DNA of 64,000 nucleotides from Pseudobacteriovorax sp. (lineage in GTDB: Bacteria; Bdellovibrionota_B; Oligoflexia; Oligoflexales; Oligoflexaceae), in NCBI GenBank assembly GCA_013215145.1, contig JABSRP010000016.1:159729-223728 (forward strand), given 5' to 3'. The notes under the pieces were generated by a model. The model was not told the DNA's origin. It saw nothing but the letters and a program-made list of their open reading frames with translations, and made no database searches. Position numbers and translations under genes: made by a program. Shown here piece by piece: positions 54,590 through 63,444 of the stretch (position 1 is its first letter; every line of letters begins with the position of its first letter).

Positions 54590-55156
54590 TTAGTATATCG
54601 CTATGCTTGAGCATACGGCAGCTGTCCCTCCGCAAGTTAACGAAAGTCCGACCCAAGATGCACCTGCAGTTGGGAGTCCGCTGGCTAGATTAATAGCACA
54701 ACCAGCTGATCCAAACATGCAGCCTACGATTGCTAAATCTCGGGATGTTTGAGCACTTTCAAACTGATCCTTGTAGTACGTAGTCGCTTCGATAGACGTT
54801 GTCTGGACGGTTTGCACGACATTCGCATACTGCTTGATTTCTTGATAAGCCGTCGGACTTACCAGTCTCAATCGGCCCACTGATACAGCCAGTGTCTCAG
54901 AGATTTCGAAATTAGGAACACTATCCATACTCTGGTAAATGGCATGCATTCTAATGGGGAATCCTTCTGAGATTAGTCCTTCGGTTTGATAGGCTAAGAG
55001 AACACAGGGAAGGTTATCGATACATACCTCAGTCCACTCTCCTGTAGTCAGTCTATCAATCACTTCAAACTTATCGAGTTCTTGGCCCCTCGGAAGTTCA
55101 TATACGAGTTGCGATGGCTTCAAGTTACCTCTTTGTGGAGCTGAAATGCAGTTCAT
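54590..55156 (-). CDS. Protein with hydrophobic Gly/Cys-rich C-terminal tail
   Basis: The 188-residue protein has a polar N-terminal domain and a C-terminal about 45-residue stretch (starting LAIVGCMFGSAGCA and ending TAAVCSSIAIY) rich in Gly, Ala, Ser and four Cys. It has no signal peptide and no clear ribosome site. The tail could span membranes or act as a bacteriocin-like peptide after release; neither is supported by family evidence. Confidence 0.45.
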   Translation of the reverse strand: MNCISAPQRGNLKPSQLVYELPRGQELDKFEVIDRLTTGEWTEVCIDNLPCVLLAYQTEGLISEGFPIRMHAIYQSMDSVPNFEISETLAVSVGRLRLVSPTAYQEIKQYANVVQTVQTTSIEATTYYKDQFESAQTSRDLAIVGCMFGSAGCAINLASGLPTAGASWVGLSLTCGGTAAVCSSIAIY

Positions 55157-55421
55157 AAAGTGTTGTAGTATTTAACTCTCATAGTGAGTTATTACTTTTT
55201 GAAATGAAATCATTTTAGCTTTTCGCAGGTAAGGTTAAAATCTGCTGTTCCTATCATCGTCTCGTTTCTCTCTCAATAGAATGCTTCCAAAATAGGAAAA
55301 AAAATTTAGTTAACAGAAGGTTATTTAGATAGAAAATCTTTGACTCATCTGCTGCAACAAAATGATACGGAGTTGAGTGGTTTGATGACCGATCAATTGC
55401 AGATCGGAATTTGGAGGATGT

Positions 55422-55877
55422 ATGAGGCAACTTGTAATTTGGACTACCCTCGTATTTGTTTGTACCGTTGAGACCGTTTTTGCCGCAGGAGATTCTGTCC
55501 ATCATGGTGCCGTTTTCTTAGGTAATACCACCAACGATAAAAATAAAAGTGCATTTACGATAGGACTAGACTACGAGTACCTGCTGCCGACTGAACACAA
55601 AACGCTTAGCGTTCTGGTGATTTTGGACTATGCAACCTTCGATAGTCCTGTGTTTATTGCTGCAGCAGGAGTTGTCTGGCGACCATCGGGAGGCGTAAAA
55701 TTCCTGACGGCGATTGGTCATGAATGGGTGTCTGATCACTCAGCTTCTATGTTTCGGATAGGAATCGGATATGATATTCACCTTAAATCAATATCAATAA
55801 CTCCAGTATACAACTACGACCGCATTGGTAGTCACTATGCAAGTGTATTTGGACTAGAATTTGGTTTTGGAATTTGA
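55422..55877 (+). CDS. Small secreted beta-barrel-like protein
   Basis: The 151-residue protein has a signal peptide (QLVIWTTLVFVCTVETVFA) and short alternating beta strands (such as SVLVILDYATF and FRIGIGYDIHL), ending in FGLEFGFGI. This is the look of a small outer-membrane barrel. GGAGG precedes the ATG. Confidence 0.65.
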   Translation: MRQLVIWTTLVFVCTVETVFAAGDSVHHGAVFLGNTTNDKNKSAFTIGLDYEYLLPTEHKTLSVLVILDYATFDSPVFIAAAGVVWRPSGGVKFLTAIGHEWVSDHSASMFRIGIGYDIHLKSISITPVYNYDRIGSHYASVFGLEFGFGI

Positions 55878-55905
55878 AAATTATGCCGATATCTAAAATA
55901 AATTT

Positions 55906-55914
55906 TGTGGATAA
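55906..55914. promoter_or_regulatory. DnaA-box sequence upstream of MCP gene
   Basis: TGTGGATAA is the perfect DnaA box TTATCCACA on the minus strand, 53 bases before the chemoreceptor start. A single 9-mer like this is expected about once per two such windows by chance, so significance is low. Confidence 0.25.
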
Positions 55915-55966
55915 ACTTAAATAAGTTATTCCACCCAGACAAACCTCTTAACACGTGGGATTTTAC

Positions 55967-58639
55967 ATGACCATTAAGAAGCGACTTTCTTTTCTTGTAG
56001 GCTTACCTCTTTTGGCTCTGTTTTTGTCGATCTCGTGGCAACTTTACAGGGTTGCAGCTGAATATAATCGGTTTGGTGTTTCCTTGGACGAACTAGCAGT
56101 CATTTCTCAAGGAAGTAGTTTGATAGACCAAATTCAAAAAGAACGAAGTTTGCTGTCGCGTTTAGTTGGCGATGAAAGTCAAGCAACCATTAAAGATAGC
56201 CAAATTGAAACAACAAATAAACTCGTAACCGAATTTTCGGCATCTCTTTTGAGATCCGATTTTGGGGCTCAGATCACCAAATCAACTAAAGAGAATGTCA
56301 GCACCTACCTTGATACCGCTAGAACTATGTCTCAATCAGTGGAAACCGTTGATCAAGCGATACTCGAGTATAGAAAAGCTGTATTGGAGATTGCTGGCCT
56401 TGGTAAGATTGCATCTAAGCATACGATACCCTCTTTTTCAAAAGACTATATGACCATTTTGGGGCTAGAGTATGCTCGAGAGGGTTTTAGAAGTTTAGGG
56501 GTAAAACTCGGAATTGCACTAAAATCCCAGCGTGAACTTTCTCAAAATCGACTGACGTCCATCGTAGAAACCTATGCTAAGGCAAAGAATAACACCTATT
56601 CTCCACAACTCATATTAGAACCTATTTTACTCAAGATGCGGGATAGTCTCAGAACCAATGAGAATTGGAAAAACACACAGAAAGTATTCTTAGACGTTGT
56701 CAACGAATCTAAGACAGGAAACTTCAACTTTGATCATGAGGAAAGCTACGAATATACGAGAGCCCTTGCGGAGGAAATAAAAGCGATAAAGATAAATCAC
56801 CAAAAATTGATGAGAGATAGGCTAGAGGCAGGTCAATCTACAGATTTTATAGTTATGGTAACGTTTATTAGCATTTTCGTCGCATTGCTGATTCTTATGA
56901 CTAAGTTTGCTAAAAGGTCTTTAAACAACATCACTACACCTTTGAGCGAGACACAATCGGTTTTAGGGGAAATTGCTTCCGGTAATCTCAATTCGAAGGT
57001 TAACTACAGCGGAAAAGATGAGATTGGTGCCATGGCCATAAGTTTAAACAAATGCATTTCCACTCTAAAAGCGCAAAATATCAAAGTGGAGGACTCTCTC
57101 AAACGAGCAGAAAATGGGGAACAGGAGGCTAACCTAGCAAAGAACGACGCCATGGAAAAAATGAAGAAAGCGGTACAAGCTGAAAAAGAGGCTGCGAGCA
57201 GTGCTGAGGAGGCGAGGCTCGCTCTGATTGAAGCTGAAGAAGCTAAGACCCTATCGGAGCAGGAGTCACAAAAAGCACTGCTGGCTTCGGAGGAGGCCGA
57301 AAAAGAAAAGGCAAAGGCAGAGGAAGCCGCTAAGCGCGCCTCAGAGGAGGCGGAAAAAGCACAGGTCGCTATGGAAGAAGCGAAAGTGCAAAGGCAAAAA
57401 GCCATTGAGTCTGCCAAAGATGCTGAGGCGGAAAAAGAGTTTGCTCAACGAGCATTGGAAGAAGCAGAAAAAGCAAAGGCTACTGCGAATGAAGAAAAGA
57501 AAAAAGCTGAAAAAGCCTCTGAGAGCGTTCTTGCTGGCAAAAAAGACCTGGAAACGGCTTTAAACAATGCAAAAGAGCTTGAGTCAAAGGCGATAGAAGC
57601 TGAACAACAGGCTAAGGCAGCAGAAAAAGAACAAAGAGAAGATAAGCTGAGATTGGAAGTAGCTGTAGAGAAAACTCTAGAGGTAGTCCAAGCGGTTAAA
57701 GAGGGAGATCTCACCAAGCGGTTTGATTTTGAAGCTGATGGTTTGATAGGAGACGTCGTTGCAGCGCTTGATGAGCTATTTCATGAATTTAGAACCAAGC
57801 TGCAAAGGATCGATAGTCTAAGTCAAAGTGTAAATCAATCGACTAAAGTTCTTCAGGAATCTGGCAGTTCCATGAGTCAAAACTCCTCTGATACAAAAGC
57901 TAGGTCAGAAAATGTTATGAATCTTGTTGGGGCGGTTAATACTAGTATGGCAGGTTTGGATACTGGGTCAGAGCAGTCGAGCCTAGCGATCGCAGAGATT
58001 AGTAAAAATTCGCAGGAGGCTTCCAGTTTAATCGATCAATCTTCAAAGATTGCTAATGAAACCCTTAAAAAGATTCAGAGTCTAAGTGATCAAAGCAACG
58101 AAATAAGCGAATTTGCAAAAATTATAAATACAATCGCGGAACAAACCAACCTCCTAGCTCTGAATGCTTCGATAGAGTCAGCCAGAGCGGGGGATCATGG
58201 AAAGGGTTTCTCTGTGGTAGCAACGGAGGTTAAGGAGTTGGCCAATCAGACCGCAGGAGCAACTGAGGAAATTGTGACGACTACTAAAAAAATTCAGGAA
58301 AGTATTGCATCCAATATCAACGCCGTAAATGACATTGTTTTATCAATATCTACCGTGAATGAACTGAGTACCTCAATAGCAGCAGCGATTGAAGAGCAGA
58401 CAGCGACTCTGTCAGAATCTAGTCAAGATATTACCGAGGCTACAAAAGCATCTGAAGAGATTCAGAAAGAGATAACTCAGGTGAACAATGCTGCCGAGAT
58501 AACAAAAAACATGGCACAAGAGTCTGTCGCATCTATTCAGGCCCTCGTCGAGGTAAGTGCCAGTCTCAAAGAAATCGTAGATCGATTTACGTTGGAGGAT
58601 GAGGATACCAATTCGGAGGCATTTGATATTGCCGCCTGA
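55967..58639 (+). CDS. Methyl-accepting chemotaxis protein, paralogue of the 49.1-kb receptor
   Basis: Start chosen at ATG 55967, matching the paralogue's MSIKSKL with MTIKKRL; a GTG four codons upstream is also open. The 890-residue layout repeats the first receptor: membrane span, helical sensor with [14 protein letters not shown] in place of the canonical NIT motif, second span, HAMP, long Ala/Glu/Lys coiled coil, second HAMP-like unit ([20 protein letters not shown]), then the signalling hairpin. The sensor half is much more diverged than the signalling half, suggesting a new ligand. Confidence 0.92.
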   Translation: MTIKKRLSFLVGLPLLALFLSISWQLYRVAAEYNRFGVSLDELAVISQGSSLIDQIQKERSLLSRLVGDESQATIKDSQIETTNKLVTEFSASLLRSDFGAQITKSTKENVSTYLDTARTMSQSVETVDQAILEYRKAVLEIAGLGKIASKHTIPSFSKDYMTILGLEYAREGFRSLGVKLGIALKSQRELSQNRLTSIVETYAKAKNNTYSPQLILEPILLKMRDSLRTNENWKNTQKVFLDVVNESKTGNFNFDHEESYEYTRALAEEIKAIKINHQKLMRDRLEAGQSTDFIVMVTFISIFVALLILMTKFAKRSLNNITTPLSETQSVLGEIASGNLNSKVNYSGKDEIGAMAISLNKCISTLKAQNIKVEDSLKRAENGEQEANLAKNDAMEKMKKAVQAEKEAASSAEEARLALIEAEEAKTLSEQESQKALLASEEAEKEKAKAEEAAKRASEEAEKAQVAMEEAKVQRQKAIESAKDAEAEKEFAQRALEEAEKAKATANEEKKKAEKASESVLAGKKDLETALNNAKELESKAIEAEQQAKAAEKEQREDKLRLEVAVEKTLEVVQAVKEGDLTKRFDFEADGLIGDVVAALDELFHEFRTKLQRIDSLSQSVNQSTKVLQESGSSMSQNSSDTKARSENVMNLVGAVNTSMAGLDTGSEQSSLAIAEISKNSQEASSLIDQSSKIANETLKKIQSLSDQSNEISEFAKIINTIAEQTNLLALNASIESARAGDHGKGFSVVATEVKELANQTAGATEEIVTTTKKIQESIASNINAVNDIVLSISTVNELSTSIAAAIEEQTATLSESSQDITEATKASEEIQKEITQVNNAAEITKNMAQESVASIQALVEVSASLKEIVDRFTLEDEDTNSEAFDIAA

Positions 58640-58667
58640 TAGAGACTTAAGGTGAGCTTTGATTCAT

Positions 58668-58700
58668 AGAGGTATTCCCCTACGCGGGAGGGATACCTCT
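58668..58700 (+). terminator. Hairpin terminator after the second MCP
   Basis: AGAGGTAT-T-CCC (58668-58679) pairs with GGGATACCTCT (58690-58700) with one bulged T. It lies 29 bases after the stop and ends in TTGTAAT. Confidence 0.75.
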
Positions 58701-58721
58701 TGTAATACGAGCTGATGCCTC

Positions 58722-58746
58722 ATGTCATGACATATTGTCACAATAT
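58722..58746. promoter_or_regulatory. Two overlapping palindromes
   Basis: ATGTCATGACAT (58722-58733) is a perfect 12-bp palindrome. It overlaps ATATTGTCACAATAT (58732-58746), a 15-bp inverted repeat with one central base. Two adjacent dyads look like operator sites or a protein-bound terminator region, followed by TTTT. Confidence 0.45.
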
Positions 58747-59196
58747 TTTTACCCCTTGTTAATAATTTCTATTTAGTTAAACTTTTAAGGTGAAAACTCA
58801 AATCTCTACCCAAGAGAGTTCAACCGTCTTAAGCTAAGTTCTTCACATAGAATTATTTACTTGAGGAATTTAACGTAGAGGTTTATTGCTGGGTCTTCGA
58901 TGAGGACCTGGCTTTTTCATATTTACATGTAGGCTTTTTTTGAGGTCATTCTGAAAGATAAAGTTTTAATCGGTGGCTATATGCAGTTCTTCTCTTTACG
59001 GCGTCTTTTATTATACTAGGCACCGTCGACTGTTCGCAAGATGACTCTTTTTATCGAACAATATCTACTAATAGACATAGAATAATCTGGATTTTTGTTC
59101 CTAAGTTCGTATTGATTAGCTAGGTTCTTAATGCTTTTTAGAAAGCGTCATTCTGAATATATTTGAACCGAATTCATGAAACAATAGGGGAAGTTA
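58747..59196. other. AT-rich gap before a lipoprotein gene
   Basis: The 450 bases contain no gene I can support. The only notable items are the AAGGGGAAG-like ribosome site near 59187 of the next gene and general AT richness. No tRNA or repeats seen. Confidence 0.5.
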
Positions 59197-59979
59197 TTGA
59201 AACGTATATTGCTGATATTACTAGCTCTCACTTCATCTTGTGCTAGTCACCTACCTGGAGACCGCGGTAGTTTGATCACAAAGGAACTTGAGGGCATTAA
59301 TGCGGAAAGATCTCGATTAGAGATATCTATTGATCGTGAGAAGACTCTTAGTAGTGGACGATATAAAACCTTTACCTTAAGTTTGAAAAACAACACAAAT
59401 GATTGGATTGATATCTCCTCGATTAGGTTTACGAGTCACGGCGATGAAGAACCCAGATTCCTTGTAGGAAATCGATTGAAAGACTATTTTGCTTCCGTTA
59501 CTAGACGCAATTCTATTCATAGATATAATAGCAATCTGGCTATAGGAGTTTTATCAATTTTGGGAGCAGCCGGTTCATTTTCAGGAAATGATGTTGGAAA
59601 TGCCTTAGGAAATTCCATCATCGGTGGTGTCATTACCTACAAAACTGCTGAATCCATTTCAAAAAGTAGAGAAAGTGTCGACGCAGTGGTCCCTGAAAAT
59701 CATATTCTGCGATTACCGGTTTCGATTCCCCCAGAATTATCTAGGGCATTATGGTTTACAATCGACACTGGCGCGCGAGATTACTTCGTTGATTTTACGG
59801 TATCGGTCGAAACCAATAAGAAAAAATTTCATTTCAATATCGAAGATGAGACATTTGATAAAGCTGCGAAAAATAAATATAGAGACTATGAAAAACGAAA
59901 GAGATATGATGTTTTGAGCTACAAAGACTTCAAAAAAGAATATACTAAGAGCTACCTGAACTCAAATTCATTTTTTTAA
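59197..59979 (+). CDS. Lipoprotein with Gly-rich membrane-like centre
   Basis: The 260-residue protein starts at a TTG with AGGGGAAG upstream. Its signal peptide ends in LTSSC (lipid Cys15). A beta-rich domain (about 40-100) is followed by a Gly/Ala/Ser hydrophobic part (AIGVLSILGAAGSFSGNDVG then GNSIIGGVITYK) and a charged end. The centre could insert in a membrane. No family recognised. Confidence 0.65.
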   Translation: MKRILLILLALTSSCASHLPGDRGSLITKELEGINAERSRLEISIDREKTLSSGRYKTFTLSLKNNTNDWIDISSIRFTSHGDEEPRFLVGNRLKDYFASVTRRNSIHRYNSNLAIGVLSILGAAGSFSGNDVGNALGNSIIGGVITYKTAESISKSRESVDAVVPENHILRLPVSIPPELSRALWFTIDTGARDYFVDFTVSVETNKKKFHFNIEDETFDKAAKNKYRDYEKRKRYDVLSYKDFKKEYTKSYLNSNSFF

Positions 59980-60099
59980 AATGACAACGATTTGGCTTAG
60001 ATTAGATATATTGTATTTTTTTAAGACTCACATGTAATGCTATCAATTGAATAGTAATAGAGAATGAGTTCTCTTTTAACGCTTCTCTATCTTGAGGGG

Positions 60100-60540
60100 C
60101 TAGTTACTTTGACAGCTAGGAACGGAAAGTTTTTGTAAATCTATGTAGCAGAGGTACGTTTTCCTTCCAATGGGTCTTTCGTAGCTGAGTTGGTTGTCTC
60201 CTTTCCATCGGATATTTTTGAAAAGACAGCAACCATATGTTTGCTCTTCATTTTGATTTCTAAATTCTTTTTTCATCTCTGGATTTGGCAAGGGATGTAC
60301 TGCTTTGTGCCACTGTATGACGGGCCCTTGGGTACCAGATACTAAATGGTCGATGTGAAGGCCCATACCTCTCTCACCTCTATCGATGACATATGCGCGA
60401 TAGGTAAATGCAGGAGAATTACCTTGTTTATGAATCATAAAACTGATTCCCCGAAACTGATCATTTTTAAGAAGATTGTCCATAGATGCCAATAGAGAAT
60501 CACTGTTGAAAAATACGAAAAGAATAATCAAAACGTTCAT
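60100..60540 (-). CDS. Secreted small protein of unknown function
   Basis: The 146-residue protein has a signal peptide (VLIILFVFFNSDSLLAS) and a mature part with four cysteines (GCCLFKN, LCYIDL, PSCQSN), probably disulphide-bonded. AAGGTAGA precedes the ATG. No family recognised. Confidence 0.6.
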   Translation of the reverse strand: MNVLIILFVFFNSDSLLASMDNLLKNDQFRGISFMIHKQGNSPAFTYRAYVIDRGERGMGLHIDHLVSGTQGPVIQWHKAVHPLPNPEMKKEFRNQNEEQTYGCCLFKNIRWKGDNQLSYERPIGRKTYLCYIDLQKLSVPSCQSN

Positions 60541-60697
60541 TATCGATCTACCTTGCTCTTATACCCGGTGATGAACTAGTGTTAAAATCATGTCCTGTTT
60601 CCATTTCGATCTTCAGACAGCACAAGTAAAAAAACCTATTTCTACATCAGATGCATGTACATGACGAAGAGTGTATTGAATTATACTCAGAGTCATT

Positions 60698-61171
60698 CTA
60701 CTGTACACATGCTGATCCTGATTCTACACGTAAATCTTGCGAAAATTGTATTGTGATACTACTGCTATCGATTGATACTGGGTAAACAGATGGCGTGGAT
60801 TCGCCAACTTCTTCGTACACTGATCTAATAATATTGCAAGCTGAAGTAGGCGATCCCAAGAAGCAAAAACTATGATTCTTATTTTCTGAAAAAGCAAGTA
60901 TGAAACTTTTTATACCATTTATGACTATAGGGTCAGAAATACTCTGATCGTTTTCGCTATAAACAAAGGTAAATTCACTCGACAAACTACTGTCATTATC
61001 TAGCTCTTTAAAACCCAAACGATCTCCATCTGAAGCGTCAAACTCGGAACAATCGATTTTTGGCAAAGCACTTGTTTGAGTATCACTTTTCTCATCGTTA
61101 CATGAGGATGATCCAATCAAAACTATTGCGGTATAAAATATTTTGGCAAATTGGTTTTGTCTTTTTTTCAC
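60698..61171 (-). CDS. Lipoprotein of unknown function
   Basis: The 157-residue protein starts at a GTG with AGAGGTAG upstream. The signal peptide ends in GSSSC (lipid Cys24). The mature part is acidic with cysteines in KIDCSEF, HSFCFLG, SACNII and SACVQ. No family recognised. Confidence 0.6.
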   Translation of the reverse strand: MKKRQNQFAKIFYTAIVLIGSSSCNDEKSDTQTSALPKIDCSEFDASDGDRLGFKELDNDSSLSSEFTFVYSENDQSISDPIVINGIKSFILAFSENKNHSFCFLGSPTSACNIIRSVYEEVGESTPSVYPVSIDSSSITIQFSQDLRVESGSACVQ

Positions 61172-61719
61172 ATCTACCTCTTTATAAAACTAGGCCTTAA
61201 GCTGGGGGTGTAAGTGCTTCTGGCTCGGATCTGACGAGTTATATTATACAAGTGATTTAAGTGTGATATGCTATAAGGGAAAGATTTTGATCTTCACCCA
61301 CCTGCATGGTGAGGCGGGCTGTTATTGGAAGGTATATTTCCAGTTTGGTTTAGGATTTAACTTAACGTAATTAACCAGATACGGACGATCGTAGGTAGGG
61401 CTTAGGAAAATTGGCAGCCAAAAATGTCCCAGTCTTATTCGATATCCTTGCAATTACATTGGAATAAGCTAGTTTATTTGGAGGCTTATCCACTGGAATT
61501 AGAATCTATAAGGCCCTGTAGTTCATTTCGCAAGTGGTTTTGTATTCCTATTTCATTAGTCGCTAACTTGATTGAGGTTTTGGAAACGACAAAGTAACTT
61601 GTGTTTTAAGGTATTGAGAGGAATATAACGAAAGTTGAATAACCGCTCTTCTAAACGAGGTAACGCATGTATAAACTGAAAGCCTGCGACTATAATATAA
61701 AATTATAAATGAGGTTGGT
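61172..61719. other. Gene-poor gap
   Basis: The 548 AT-rich bases separate two divergent genes. I see no supported gene, no tRNA and no clear palindromes apart from a weak CACC-GGTG hairpin near 61299-61311. It may hold promoters for both flanking genes. Confidence 0.45.
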
Positions 61720-62304
61720 ATGAAAATATATAAAGTCTTTGTATATTTGATTATCTTTATGGTTCCAGTTTTGGCTCTTGGAGAAGAGGTTGCATCAGAT
61801 CAATCACAATCGTTACCCGAAAAAAAAGACTCTACTGTATTAGACTCTCCAGATGCAGTAGTGTTACCTGAATCACAGAAAACTCAAAAAATTGTGCCAA
61901 TTAATTTGGAAGATGAGGAGCATTGCTCTATTGCTCGATATATGCCTTTTGGAATACCGCAATTCTGCCAGGCAAAGGTTTTAATAGGGAGTAGTTATGC
62001 TTTTTTTCAAGTTTTATCACTATACATCTATCAAGATCGACAGGCAGCTGCAGATCGACTTAGTAGCAAAAAACTAGAAAACGAAGATCTCTACGAAAGT
62101 AAGGCACTAGAATAGTTTTATAAAGCAAGTGAAGATGCTAGAGCAAATGCCCAAAAAGAAGCGAATGTAGCTATGATTGGTTTTGGTCTCTTATTCACTG
62201 GAAGTATACTTCATGGGTATTTCGATGGGTGGGGATCCCAAAAGACTATCACCGTAAACTCTAGTCTAAATGGATTTCAAGTTTCCCTAATGACGGATTT
62301 TTGA
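61720..62304 (+). pseudogene. Secreted/membrane protein gene interrupted by in-frame TAG
   Basis: Codons 1-131 end at TAG (62113-62115), but the same frame continues for 62 codons to TGA at 62302, reading a coherent helix (YKASEDARANAQKEANV) then a membrane-like segment (IGFGLLFTGSIL). The N-terminal part has a signal peptide (IYKVFVYLIIFMVPVLA) and a FGIPQFCQAKVLIGSSYAFF segment resembling the P13/DUF5683 type of small membrane protein. The downstream half also matches that layout. A recent nonsense mutation, error, or TAG readthrough are the options. Confidence 0.65.
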
Positions 62305-62369
62305 CTCTCCTGAAACTCTCTTGATTCGGTCTCTGTTTGTATACACCTATCTCGACTGATTCAGACTAA

Positions 62370-63110
62370 CTAAAGGTTTGAATTGCCTTCCTCTCGAGTC
62401 CTGTGTGAGAGTGGAAAAAGCTGAATATTCAAACGATAGACCTCGGTCTTGTTATCTCCACGGTCCAAGAATTTTGCTAACTTTTCCCTGAATCTATTAA
62501 TCAATTGAAACGCTTTTATTAGCTTTTCGGGGTTTGTAGAAAACGTCATTCCGGAAAAATGTCGAAGAGTTGCGGGGTCATTTTCGAGCGATTTTTCGGC
62601 TAGGTCGAGCATTTGAAACTGATTCTTGTTTGCTTTTGATGGAGGTACATCTTGATGAATCCGAACATTGTCTACTGCAATCACGTAGCCGCGGATTTCG
62701 TCTTCTTTTATCAATCCTACTTGGCATAGTCTATCAAGGGCGAGGCTGACGATTTTAGGCGACAGACTCAGACGATTGGCTATCCAATCCACATCGTTTT
62801 TAAAGTCTCGGGTTTGAATCAACGAATGCAGTGCGAAATAATACCAGTCGGAGATGATCTCCGATTCGTCAACGCCGAGCGTAACAAAATTATCCTGGGC
62901 AACCTCAGTTGTGTTCAACTGCAGTTTTTCGATGATTTTGGAAATTGAAGTAGGTGATAACTCTCTTTTTTTATTTAAATATAGTGATAGTGAGGTGGGG
63001 TTAATGTTAAGAAAATTTGCGAAAGCTCTTAGCGAGTAGTTTGGATTTTTCTCTTTTTTTCTGGCGTAAGCTTTTTTTACTGTTTCAATCATACTATCCA
63101 TTTTGCACAT
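62370..63110 (-). CDS. TIGR02147-family transcriptional regulator (DUF4423)
   Basis: The 246-residue protein matches the TIGR02147/DUF4423 group, common in Bdellovibrio- and Fibrobacter-type genomes. An N-terminal helix-turn-helix (SLRAFANFLNINPTSLSLYL) is followed by a winged-helix part (DWIANRLSLSPKIVSLALDRL) and the ending VYRLNIQLFPLS typical of the family. It could start at 63110 or three codons later. A 25-bp inverted repeat lies upstream. Confidence 0.83.
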   Translation of the reverse strand: MCKMDSMIETVKKAYARKKEKNPNYSLRAFANFLNINPTSLSLYLNKKRELSPTSISKIIEKLQLNTTEVAQDNFVTLGVDESEIISDWYYFALHSLIQTRDFKNDVDWIANRLSLSPKIVSLALDRLCQVGLIKEDEIRGYVIAVDNVRIHQDVPPSKANKNQFQMLDLAEKSLENDPATLRHFSGMTFSTNPEKLIKAFQLINRFREKLAKFLDRGDNKTEVYRLNIQLFPLSHRTREEGNSNL

Positions 63111-63181
63111 GACCCTTCAGATATCTAGATTCTGTGAAAGAAAGAGCGTTTCCTGCTAGCTAGTCCCTTTTGGGCTTCAAA

Positions 63182-63206
63182 TTATCACTTAGCGTATACG
63201 TGATAA
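63182..63206. promoter_or_regulatory. Candidate operator for the TIGR02147-like gene
   Basis: TTATCAC (63182-63188) and GTGATAA (63200-63206) are perfect inverted arms 11 bases apart, 72 bases before the regulator start. This is the size and place of an autoregulatory operator. Confidence 0.45.
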
Positions 63207-63283
63207 ACAGCAGCGGATGTAATATAATCTCAAATTTGTACTTATTCCAGTTATATTGTGCAGGTGCCCGTCACGACAATCAT

Positions 63284-63344
63284 TGACCCACCCTTACCGG
63301 AATCCGAGGACCACCCTTACCGGTTTTGTTTGACCCACCCATCC
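63284..63344 (+). repeat. Left-end repeats of the IS21-like element
   Basis: TGACCCACCCTTACCGG (63284-63300), GGACCACCCTTACCGG (63308-63323) and TGACCCACCCATCC (63331-63344) are spaced about 23-24 bases apart. IS21 elements carry such multiple transposase-binding repeats inside their ends. Confidence 0.8.
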
Positions 63345-63444
63345 TACTGAGCGACCTAGCCTACATGGCATGTTTCTTGGATAAAAACCGCCACCTCCTG
63401 AGTTAAAATACTCAGATGCATAAACAATAATTCGAGGTGGCTAA

